NCBI RefSeq assembly: GCF_900105475.1
Contig: NZ_LT629777.1
Coordinates: 4,836,001-4,900,000 of the forward strand
Direction: 5' to 3'
DNA length: 64,000 nt
DNA from: Pseudomonas asplenii
GTDB taxonomy: Bacteria; Pseudomonadota; Gammaproteobacteria; Pseudomonadales; Pseudomonadaceae
Under the pieces are notes generated by a model. The model worked only from the letters and a program-made list of their open reading frames with translations, ran no database searches and had not been told where the DNA came from. Of the stretch, positions 10,443-18,025 are shown one piece after another; within the stretch, counting starts at the first letter, position 1, and each line of letters opens with the position of its first letter. The position numbers were made by a program, and so were the translations under genes.

Positions 10443-11357
10443 TTACAGGCTATCGGGGTCCCCACAAAACATCTGAATCCGCGAGCGCAACCAGCGCTCC
10501 CCGGGGTCATTGTCCTGCGATCCGCGCCAGGCCATGTGCAGTTCAAAACTCTGCACCGGAATCGGCGGATCCTCTGCACGGACGCCACCCGCCGCAGTCA
10601 GGGCATCGGCGGTGTAGTCGGGCACGCTGGCGATGATGTCGGTGCCGCTGAGCAGGGTGCTCAGGCCGTTGAACTGCGGCACGGCCAGCACCACATGACG
10701 CTTGCGCCCGAGCTTCTCCAGCTCGGTGTCGATAAAACCGCTCAGGTCGCCGGCGAAGGACACCAGGGCGTGGGGGCGGGCGCAGAAGTCGTCCAGGGTC
10801 AGCGGGCCGGGCATGGTGTCGGCCCGCAGCAGCTTGGGGGAGCTGCGCCGCAGGACCTTGCGCTTGGCATTGGCAGGCAGATCAGTGGTGTAGCACACAC
10901 CGATGGAAATCTCGCCGGAACTGAGCTTGGCCGGTACCAGCAGGTAATTGACCCGACGCACCACCAGCACGATACCTGGCGCCTCGGCCCGCAGGCGCTT
11001 GAGCAACTGGGGCAGCAAGGCGAACTCGACGTCGTCGGACAGACCGATACGGAACACCTGGGTACTGGTGGCCGGGTCGAATTCGGCCGCGCGGCTGACC
11101 GCCGTGGAAATCGAGTCCAGGGCCGGCGAAAGCAGGCCGAAGATTTCTTCGGCCCGCGCCGTGGGCTCCATGCTCCGCCCGGTCCGTACGAACAGCGGAT
11201 CATCGAACAAGCTGCGCAGGCGCGACAGCGCCGCACTGATCGCCGGCTGGCCGAGAAACAGCTTTTCCGCCGCCCGGGTCACGCTGCGCTCGTGCATCAA
11301 GGTTTCGAACACAATCAGCAGGTTCAGATCGACGCGGCGCAGGTCGTTACGGTTCAT
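10443..11357 (-). CDS. mexT: LysR-type regulator MexT
   Basis: This 304-residue LysR protein begins MNRNDLRRVDLNLLIVFETL. The winged helix-turn-helix (RSVTRAAEKLFLGQPAISAALSRLR) is in the first 65 residues, with a LysR co-inducer domain behind it. As I remember P. aeruginosa MexT, the similarity runs over the whole length, including the C-terminal HMAWRG...DPGERWLRSRIQMF segment. MexT activates mexEF-oprN and mexS when redox or electrophile stress is sensed. The gene is divergent from mexS across a 307-base gap, as in P. aeruginosa. The efflux operon that follows mexT in P. aeruginosa is not here: downstream is an integrase. No frameshift or missing residue is seen, so it should be functional. 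Confidence 0.92.
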   Translation of the reverse strand: MNRNDLRRVDLNLLIVFETLMHERSVTRAAEKLFLGQPAISAALSRLRSLFDDPLFVRTGRSMEPTARAEEIFGLLSPALDSISTAVSRAAEFDPATSTQVFRIGLSDDVEFALLPQLLKRLRAEAPGIVLVVRRVNYLLVPAKLSSGEISIGVCYTTDLPANAKRKVLRRSSPKLLRADTMPGPLTLDDFCARPHALVSFAGDLSGFIDTELEKLGRKRHVVLAVPQFNGLSTLLSGTDIIASVPDYTADALTAAGGVRAEDPPIPVQSFELHMAWRGSQDNDPGERWLRSRIQMFCGDPDSL

Positions 11358-11664
11358 CGGGCTCGCTTCACAAGACGGTCAATAACGTAAGGGATGAATC
11401 TTACGGGCAAAAGCAGCTGATTCGCACTGGAAAAATGAACTTTCCGGTTTAAGCCGGTCATCGTCGTGGCTGGGGGCAGGGTTGAGGTTTGTCCCGTCAG
11501 GCAAAAGCGGCTTTTCGCACGGCCACGGTCTGCGGCGGCTGACATTGTGTACAATACCCCGGAATCAATGACAGGCATGTCGACTATTAATGGGCACGGA
11601 TGGTCTTCAATCCAAAGCCCGGATAGAGTTCGTGTCATTAGAAGTTCATTTGGCGAGGTTTGCG

Positions 11665-12687
11665 ATGTCCCGCACGATCCGTTTTCACAAGTTTGGTTCG
11701 GCCGAGGTGCTCAAATGCGAAGAGCATGTGACGACCTTGCCTGCACCCGGTGAAGTGCAGGTCCGTGTCGAAGCGATTGGCATCAGTTGGTACGACGTGC
11801 TCTGGCGGCAGAACCTGGCTTCTTCCCATGCCCGCCTGCCGGCCGGTATCGGTCATGAAATGGCCGGTGTGGTCACGGCGCTCGGTGATGGAGTGGAGGA
11901 CCTGGCGGTCGGTGACAAGGTCGCCAGCTTTCCGGCCCAGAGCCCCAACGACTACCCGGTGTATGGCGAGCTGATCCTCATGCCGCGCTCGGCCCTGACC
12001 CGTTATCCGGATGTGCTGACGCCGGTTCAGGCCAGTGTTCACTACACGCCGCTGTTGATTGCCTATTTCGCCTATGTCGAGCTGGCACGGGTCAAACCGG
12101 GACAGTTCGCCCTGATCACCGACGCCAGCCACTGCGCCGGCCCGGCCTTCGTGCAATTGGGCAAGGCCCTGGGCGTGAAGGTGATCGCCGCAACCAAGAC
12201 CGCCGAAGAACGCGAGTGCCTGCTGGCCCTGGGTGCCGAGAAGGTGGTGGTTACCGAGGAACAGGATCTGCTGATGCAGATCAACAAGTACACCGACGGG
12301 CGTGGGGTCGACATGGTCTTCGATGGCCTCGGTGGCCCGCAGATGTCGCTGCTGGGGGATGTGCTCGCGCCGCGTGGCAGCCTGGTGCTGTACGGCCTGC
12401 AGGGCGGCAACCAGACGCCGTTCCCGGCCTGTGCGGCGTTCCAGAAGAACATCCAGTTCTTCGTGCACTGCATCGGCAACTTCACCGGCAAGCCGGAACT
12501 GGGGATCGTCCAGGACCAGGCAGCGCTCCAACGGGCACTGCGCGATATCAACCAACTGACGGCGGATCGGGTGTTGCCGCCGATGGAGATTCGCACATTC
12601 CCTTTCGACGAGTTCGTCGAGGCCCATCGTTTCATGGACGCTTGTCCATGCCGTGGACGAGTGGTGTTGCAGATCGATCCCGTCTGA
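11665..12687 (+). CDS. mexS: MexS-type zinc-free quinone oxidoreductase / MDR family
   Basis: This 340-residue medium-chain dehydrogenase has a GroES-like N-terminal half (VRVEAIGISWYDVLWR, GIGHEMAGVV) and an NADP-binding Rossmann half (ALITDASHCAGPAFVQLGKA, DMVFDGLGGPQ). In P. aeruginosa, MexS is an oxidoreductase whose loss raises MexT activity, probably because it removes an electrophilic or redox signal. The ATG at 11665 with GAGG upstream gives the family length; the in-frame ATG at 11590 has no support. The gene is divergent from mexT, which is expected to activate it from the shared 11358-11664 region. I did not find a clear ATC-N9-GAT nod-box in that region by eye. A strong terminator follows the gene. 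Confidence 0.9.
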   Translation: MSRTIRFHKFGSAEVLKCEEHVTTLPAPGEVQVRVEAIGISWYDVLWRQNLASSHARLPAGIGHEMAGVVTALGDGVEDLAVGDKVASFPAQSPNDYPVYGELILMPRSALTRYPDVLTPVQASVHYTPLLIAYFAYVELARVKPGQFALITDASHCAGPAFVQLGKALGVKVIAATKTAEERECLLALGAEKVVVTEEQDLLMQINKYTDGRGVDMVFDGLGGPQMSLLGDVLAPRGSLVLYGLQGGNQTPFPACAAFQKNIQFFVHCIGNFTGKPELGIVQDQAALQRALRDINQLTADRVLPPMEIRTFPFDEFVEAHRFMDACPCRGRVVLQIDPV

Positions 12688-12705
12688 AGTCACCGCGCAT
12701 TATCG

Positions 12706-12744
12706 AGCCCCGTATCAGTCGCCTGATACGGGGCTTTTTATTTT
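12706..12744 (+). terminator. Rho-independent terminator of mexS
   Basis: A perfect 13-bp stem AGCCCCGTATCAG / CTGATACGGGGCT with a 4-base TCGC loop is followed by TTTTATTTT. It starts 18 bases after the mexS stop, so it is a textbook intrinsic terminator that ends the mexS transcript. Confidence 0.95.
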
Positions 12745-13289
12745 GTCCAACATTTCAGGGCGCCTTGCCCCGGAAAAACGGCCTGACGATGTTCGTTTTA
12801 TACGAACTGAACTGGTTTTTCTTGAAATTCTGTATCTATTAATCGTTCGGCAAGCACTGATAATTAGCCGGTAACTTTCAGCTCAAGGAACGAGTCATGG
12901 TCGAGTTTCAATTGTTGTACTGCCACGCTCCAGTTGCACAAGCTTTTGCGGCCGTGTGGCCAGGGGTTAGGCAAAGTAATGGCATGTTAGCGTCGAGGGG
13001 TGTTTGCAATTAAGGATGTCCATGTAAGTTGCGCTTGTAAGTAGATGTAGGAACATTCCTAGGAAGTTGTTTTTCTGCGGAAACCCCCAACGCTAACCGG
13101 CACTCAGTGGTCAGGGCACTCTCGTATATCCTGCTATGGATGTTACAGGTTCAGGGTCATACTCTTAATTGTTGCTCGACAGGTCCCGGTGGCGGACGGC
13201 AAACATATTCCTGAACGTGAAAATCCGGCAAGTACGCACAATACGAGCGCCGTTGGCCCGACACTGAACCCAACCCAGGTGTAAAGGCT
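12745..13289. other. Long leader region before the PP-loop gene
   Basis: This 545-base region holds no clear gene except a doubtful 38-codon frame at 12897. A 17-base element at 13049-13065 reads AGGAA-CA-TTCCTAGGAA and contains the perfect palindrome TTCCTAGGAA. It could be an operator for the downstream genes, for example for the MocR-like regulator they encode. The region is more AT-rich than the genes on either side. Confidence 0.45.
12897..13013 (+). CDS. Doubtful 38-residue peptide
   Basis: An ATG at 12897 is preceded by a good AAGGAA ribosome site at six bases and opens a 38-codon frame. It starts MVEFQLLYCHAPVAQAF and ends RGVCN, with two cysteines. It lies 276 bases upstream of the PP-loop ATPase gene. 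Codon choice (AGG, TTA, AGT, GTT) is unlike the neighbouring GC-rich genes, which argues against a real protein. It may be a leader peptide or chance. Confidence 0.2.
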   Translation: MVEFQLLYCHAPVAQAFAAVWPGVRQSNGMLASRGVCN

Positions 13290-14789
13290 ATGAGCTCCAT
13301 TCATGAGCAGGCAATGAACTATGTATATCAGCAGGTCCTGCAACGGTTGATGAGTTATTTCACCCGTGCCGAACGTATCGCCCTGCAGTTGTTGATCCAG
13401 CGTTTGATTGTCGCCGCTGGCGGCATCGAGCGCATCGGTGAGTTCAAGGTCATGGTGGCCCACGGCGGCGGCAAGGACAGCAGTTATACGCTGGCATTCC
13501 TGCGTGCCGCGCAGTTGAGCATCGCCGGGCGCTCGCCGGCGACGTTCAACCTGCGCATCGCCACCTCGCGCCATGCTGGCCTGACGTCCACGGTGATGAA
13601 CAACATTCACCACGGCTACAGTGCCTTGTTCGTCTATGACGATCCGCGTGTGGAGTTGCTGATGGTGGATAACCAGCATGTCCGGCCATTTCATCACCGC
13701 ACGCCGCTGTCCGATTCGGGCCGTGACCTCAACCGGCGCAACCTGCTCATGAACGGCCACCTGACGGCCGGGGACGGCCGGACAACGTTCTGCAACAGTT
13801 GCTACCTGTCGATGGCTGATTTTCACGAGCGCGCCAGTTCCTGGGATCAGGGGATCGACGCCCTGATCATCGGCGATCCTCCCCGCGAGCAGAAACAGTA
13901 CCTGACGTGGTTGCTGCGCTCGACCGAAAAGCTCGAGCAGAGCCGCCCGACAGGCCGCCCGCTGGAGTTCGAGGAGGCCGTCAGGACCTGCAACGAACTC
14001 AGCCTCGAGTACTACCGCGAACTCTACGGCGATACCCCGGTGCAACCGCAAGGCCCGGCCATCAGCCGTTCGAACCGCAGCCATGGACCGATGCTGGTCG
14101 GCATCCATGATCTGGTGGGCAGCGACATCGAGCAGCGCTGGCCGTTGCTGACCGAGTTCCTCGGCTTTCGTTTCGACGACCTGGCGTTTCACTTCAGCGA
14201 GTCCGATTGCGCCAACCCTTTGTTGATGGCGCATATGCGTGGTTTGCAGGCGCAGTACGTCAGAGGCCTGAGCTACCAGGTGGGTATCAGCGAATACCTG
14301 CAACTGGCGGTGGTGATGATGCGCAAGAAACGCATGTCGGCACGCCTGATCGAGCAGTCCATGGCGGCCTATGACACACCGGAAAAACTCCTCGGCCGGC
14401 GAGCCCTGGCCAGGGCCTACGCCCAGGAAGCCTATGGCCTGAGCGAAGGGCAACTGATCTGCCTGCTGTTCGCGCCCTTCGTCAACCAGGGGCGTGGCCT
14501 GGAGCTTTTCCTCAGGCGTTGCCACCCGGGCATGCTGGTGGCCTTGCCGGATCTGCACAAGGCCTTGTCAGCCATGCCGGTCGGCGAACAGGTCGAGCAA
14601 TGGCTGACGGATATCAGTGGTTTGCCCCTCGAACGACTGCAGGACCTCTATCAGAAAAAACAGGTCGACTTCAGCACTGCCGCTTCGTTGATTGCCCGGG
14701 TTCGGGCCAGCGATCCGGACAAGCACCGGGTCGACATCATCAATCCCGACAGCGGCGAAGTCCGTAAAGAAGTCCTGTCGGGACGCTAA
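13290..14789 (+). CDS. PP-loop (ATP pyrophosphatase) family protein
   Basis: This 499-residue protein has an ATP-PPase P-loop, HGGGKDS, at residues 58-64 after a beta strand (FKVMVA). That is the motif of enzymes that adenylate a substrate for sulfur or nitrogen transfer (NadE, TtcA, GuaA and PAPS-reductase-like groups). A CNSC pair (Cys168, Cys171) and the segment ALIIGDPPREQKQYL follow, which could bind metal or carry sulfur. The C-terminal 200 residues are helical and unrecognised. No substrate can be named. The start ATG at 13290 has AAAGG upstream. The next gene begins 11 bases after the stop, so the two form an operon. Confidence 0.75.
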   Translation: MSSIHEQAMNYVYQQVLQRLMSYFTRAERIALQLLIQRLIVAAGGIERIGEFKVMVAHGGGKDSSYTLAFLRAAQLSIAGRSPATFNLRIATSRHAGLTSTVMNNIHHGYSALFVYDDPRVELLMVDNQHVRPFHHRTPLSDSGRDLNRRNLLMNGHLTAGDGRTTFCNSCYLSMADFHERASSWDQGIDALIIGDPPREQKQYLTWLLRSTEKLEQSRPTGRPLEFEEAVRTCNELSLEYYRELYGDTPVQPQGPAISRSNRSHGPMLVGIHDLVGSDIEQRWPLLTEFLGFRFDDLAFHFSESDCANPLLMAHMRGLQAQYVRGLSYQVGISEYLQLAVVMMRKKRMSARLIEQSMAAYDTPEKLLGRRALARAYAQEAYGLSEGQLICLLFAPFVNQGRGLELFLRRCHPGMLVALPDLHKALSAMPVGEQVEQWLTDISGLPLERLQDLYQKKQVDFSTAASLIARVRASDPDKHRVDIINPDSGEVRKEVLSGR

Positions 14790-14800
14790 AGGGATTGCGA

Positions 14801-16270
14801 TTGACTGTTTCAGAACCTCCCGAGTCCACCACGACTCCGGCCTGGCCGAGCGGCCGGACACCCAGAACCTCGCGGGAACGCAAGCAGCCGGGCTTTGCCT
14901 ACCAGGCGGTGTATCGTTACCTGGTCAGCCTGATCAATGAGGTGGAAACCGACGCCCGGGTCAGGCTGCCCTCGTTACGCCAGTTGGCCGAACGCCTGGA
15001 CGTATCGATTTCAACCGTCCAGTACGCCTATTCACTGCTGGAAAAGGAAGGGCGGGTGTACTCCCAGGCCAAATCGGGCTACTACGCGTTGCCGGTTCCC
15101 GGTGGCTCGTTCGTCAGTGGCAGCGCCGACCTGCTGGAGCGGATCTATGTCCATTCGCGCAGGCCCGGCACGTTGCTGCTGGGCAATGACGAACCGGCCT
15201 TGCTGCTCTCGCTGGACAACCCGCTGTTGCTGCTGGAGCGCGAACTGGTGCGCCAGTACCCGCGACAGCAGCAGCCGCAGTTGCAGCCGTTCGGCGAACT
15301 GGAACTGCGCGCCGCCCTCGCGGTGCGCTACACCACCTCGGCCCAGCGTTACTGGCATGCCGACGACGTGTATATCGGCGCTGACCTGCGCGGCGTGCTG
15401 GAAACCCTGATGGCGGCGCTGTCGTTGAAGCACACCACCGTGTTGGTGGAATCGCCATGCGACTGGGTGATCCTGCGGCTGCTGCAGGCCGGCGGAGTCA
15501 ATGTGGTCGAGCTGCCGCTGGACCGCGACGGCGCTTTCGACCTGGGTCGGCTCGAACAGTTGTTGCAGACGCTGCCGGTCAAGCTGCTGCTGATGTCCTC
15601 CGGGATCAATATGCCCCATGGCAGCCTGATGCCCCTGGAACAACGCCGGCAGGTTGCCCGGCTGCTGGAGCGCTTTGGCGTCTGGCTACTGGAAAACGAC
15701 AGCCACGGCGAACTGGCCTTCCAGACCGGCGGCATGCGCATGCGCGACCTGGTCGACCCGGACCGCCTGCTGGTGCTGGCCGGCTTCGAGCGTTTCATGG
15801 GCTGTGAGGCGCCGTTTGGTTATCTGCTGTCGCGACATTTCGCGGTGGAACTGCAACGGCATTTCCTGTTGCGTTCGTTTCGCATGTCGCCGACCCGGCA
15901 GAAGGCCATCGCCCGACTCTACAGCAGCGGGCGCATCGACCAGCACCTGTGCACTCTGCGCCGTCTGTTGCAGGAGCGCATGTTGCAGTTCTGCCAACTG
16001 CTGCAGGAGCGCCTGGCCGACGGGCTGGACTTCAGCCTGCCGCAGGGCGGTGCGACCGTCTGGGCGCGGGCCACGCGGGCGGTGGATATGCGCAGCGTAT
16101 TCGAGCACCTGCTCGAACAGCGGATCGTCATCGCCCCCGGCGAGCTGTTCAGCCTGCACGGGTTGCATCGCGATTGCCTGCGCCTGAGCAGCACGGCCAA
16201 CGGCCACCGCCATCTGGAACAGGCGCTGGGAGCGCTGGGCCACGCCTTGCGGCTGGAGTCCGGCAGCTGA
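14801..16270 (+). CDS. MocR-like GntR regulator with degenerate aminotransferase domain
   Basis: This 489-residue protein has a GntR winged helix (RLPSLRQLAERLDVSISTVQYAYSLLEKEG) at residues about 55-90 and a fold-type I aminotransferase-like domain behind it, the MocR/PdxR layout. MocR proteins normally bind PLP through a lysine in a GSFSK-like motif. Here the matching segment reads AGFERFMGCEAPFGYL, so the lysine is an arginine (R331). The usual P-Q-P-T-G segment is also changed, to SSGINMPHGS. The domain therefore probably does not bind PLP as a Schiff base and may sense another ligand. A TTG start at 14801 with AAAGGGA six bases upstream fits best; TTG 14795 is an alternative. It likely regulates the PP-loop gene it follows. 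Confidence 0.8.
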   Translation: MTVSEPPESTTTPAWPSGRTPRTSRERKQPGFAYQAVYRYLVSLINEVETDARVRLPSLRQLAERLDVSISTVQYAYSLLEKEGRVYSQAKSGYYALPVPGGSFVSGSADLLERIYVHSRRPGTLLLGNDEPALLLSLDNPLLLLERELVRQYPRQQQPQLQPFGELELRAALAVRYTTSAQRYWHADDVYIGADLRGVLETLMAALSLKHTTVLVESPCDWVILRLLQAGGVNVVELPLDRDGAFDLGRLEQLLQTLPVKLLLMSSGINMPHGSLMPLEQRRQVARLLERFGVWLLENDSHGELAFQTGGMRMRDLVDPDRLLVLAGFERFMGCEAPFGYLLSRHFAVELQRHFLLRSFRMSPTRQKAIARLYSSGRIDQHLCTLRRLLQERMLQFCQLLQERLADGLDFSLPQGGATVWARATRAVDMRSVFEHLLEQRIVIAPGELFSLHGLHRDCLRLSSTANGHRHLEQALGALGHALRLESGS

Positions 16271-16375
16271 AAACGGCGCTCGGGCAACCCTTTGTCCAAT
16301 TGTGTTTGCCAGACGCGGGGAGGGCTGTTATCTGTATGCATAACCAGCATTCGACAACCGTGGTCCTGCCTGCCC

Positions 16376-18025
16376 GTGACAAACGCTCCTCTCGACGATC
16401 CGTTTTATTACCTGAACAACTTCCAGTGTGTGCTCGATTGGTTGGCGCAGCGTTATGCCGACCTGCTGGATGCCGAGGAACAGGCGTTCATCGAGCATTT
16501 CACCCGTCTGCCCAAGGCGTCGCGGGCCTTGCTGGTGCGCATGGTGATGCGCAAGGGCGAACACTTTCGCGCCAGCAAGCTGAGCTATGCGGAAATCGGC
16601 GATAGCGACGCGGCGGTGCAGCCACTGCTGACGCTCGGCTGGGTCCGCGACGACCAGCCGCTGACGCTGGAGAGCGTCTTCGCGGTATTGCAAAAGGCCG
16701 AGATCGTCCAGACCTTCCAGGCTGCCATCGAGCAGCCCAAGGCCAGGAAAACCGAGCTGTATGCACAACTGGCGCCGTTGTTCGTCGAGTCACGGCCCTT
16801 CGCCCAGTGGTGCCCGCAGGTGCCGGACCGGCTCTACAGTATTCAACTGATGGCGCTGTGTGACCGCCTGCGGCTGATGTTCTTCGGCAACCTGTACCAG
16901 GATTGGTCGGAGTTCGTGTTGGCCGACCTGGGGATTTTCAGCTACGAAAAGGTCGAGTTTCATCCCGACGCCCGTGGCCTGCGCAGCCGGGCCGATATCG
17001 ACGGCTATCTGCAGTTGCAGGTGGCCCGGCAGGCGCTGGAGGCCGGCGAGGCGCTGACCACGGTGCTGGAACAGGTCAGCCAGATGCAAACCGACAACCC
17101 CTGGCTGGAACGGCGCCGCGGCAAGTTGCTGTTTCAACTGGGCCAGCACGGCGAGCGGCTGGGTGAGCTGGCTGACGCGTTGGCGATCTATGACAACTGC
17201 CAGTACCCCGGCGCTCGCTTGCGCAGCATCCGGGTACTGGAGCGCCTGGAACGCTTTGAACAGGCGATGGCCCTGGCCTGTGTCGCCGAGGCGGCGCCGC
17301 AGAACGCCGAAGAGCAACAGCATCTGCTGCGTATCCTGCCGCGCTTGCGGCGGCGGCTCGGTCTGCCGGCGGTCGCCCGTGAGACACCGACGCCGGTCAC
17401 CCGGCTGGATTTCAGCCTGAGCCTGGAACCGGACGAATCGGTCGAGCAGCGAGTGGCCCGGCACCTGCACGAAGAACAGGGACCGGTGCATTTCGTCGAG
17501 AACACCCTGATCACCTCATTGTTCGGCCTGCTGTGCTGGCCGGCGATCTTCGCACCGTTGCCGGGGGCATTCTTCCATCCGTTCCAGAGCGGCCCCGCCG
17601 ATCTGCACAGCGAAGACTTCCATGCCCGTCGCGCCGAGCTGTTTGCCCAGTGCTTGGAGCAACTGGGGGATCAACGCTACCTGCACACCATACGGCAAAC
17701 GTACCGTGCCAAATGGGGGCTGCAATCACCGTTCGTGTACTGGACCGTGCTGACCGAGCCCCTGCTGGAGCAGGCCCTGGAATGCCTGCCGGCGGCCCAT
17801 TTGAAACACTGGTTCGAACGCCTGCTGCTCGATATCAAGGCCAATCGCGCCGGCATGCCGGACCTGATCCAGTTCTGGCCAGCCCGCAAGAGCTATCGAA
17901 TGATCGAGGTCAAGGGCCCCGGCGACCGCCTGCAAGACAACCAGTTGCGCTGGCTGGAGTTCTGTCACCAGCACCAGATGCCGGTTGCCGTGTGCTACGT
18001 GCAATGGGCGGAGCCGGTCGCTTGA
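16376..18025 (+). CDS. VRR-NUC domain nuclease, FAN1-like
   Basis: The protein has about 549 residues. The N-terminal part (DDPFYYLNNFQCVLDWLAQRY) and helical middle resemble Pseudomonas FAN1. The C-terminal VRR-NUC nuclease carries the PD-(D/E)XK-type site MPDLIQFWP...MIEVKGPGDRLQDNQLRWLEF. FAN1 is a structure-specific 5' flap nuclease that processes interstrand crosslinks. I take the GTG at 16376 as start because conserved sequence begins there; an in-frame ATG at 16292 adds 28 poorly conserved residues. The helicase gene starts at the stop codon (TTGA overlap), so nuclease and helicase are co-translated and likely act together in repair. Confidence 0.88.
   Translation: MTNAPLDDPFYYLNNFQCVLDWLAQRYADLLDAEEQAFIEHFTRLPKASRALLVRMVMRKGEHFRASKLSYAEIGDSDAAVQPLLTLGWVRDDQPLTLESVFAVLQKAEIVQTFQAAIEQPKARKTELYAQLAPLFVESRPFAQWCPQVPDRLYSIQLMALCDRLRLMFFGNLYQDWSEFVLADLGIFSYEKVEFHPDARGLRSRADIDGYLQLQVARQALEAGEALTTVLEQVSQMQTDNPWLERRRGKLLFQLGQHGERLGELADALAIYDNCQYPGARLRSIRVLERLERFEQAMALACVAEAAPQNAEEQQHLLRILPRLRRRLGLPAVARETPTPVTRLDFSLSLEPDESVEQRVARHLHEEQGPVHFVENTLITSLFGLLCWPAIFAPLPGAFFHPFQSGPADLHSEDFHARRAELFAQCLEQLGDQRYLHTIRQTYRAKWGLQSPFVYWTVLTEPLLEQALECLPAAHLKHWFERLLLDIKANRAGMPDLIQFWPARKSYRMIEVKGPGDRLQDNQLRWLEFCHQHQMPVAVCYVQWAEPVA

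Noticed and set aside
10385..11390. Long frames opposite mexT (and similar long antisense frames opposite dxs, pntAA, mexS and others)
   Set aside because: Typical GC-rich shadow frames; no domains, and the sense frames are clearly the genes.
11358..11664. Search for a MexT nod-box (ATC-N9-GAT) between mexT and mexS
   Set aside because: No match with correct spacing found by eye, so no site is annotated; a motif scan would settle this.
17533..18003. Long in-frame extension upstream of the helicase start
   Set aside because: It lies inside the FAN1-like coding region in another frame and does not resemble helicases; the coupled TTG at 18022 fits better.
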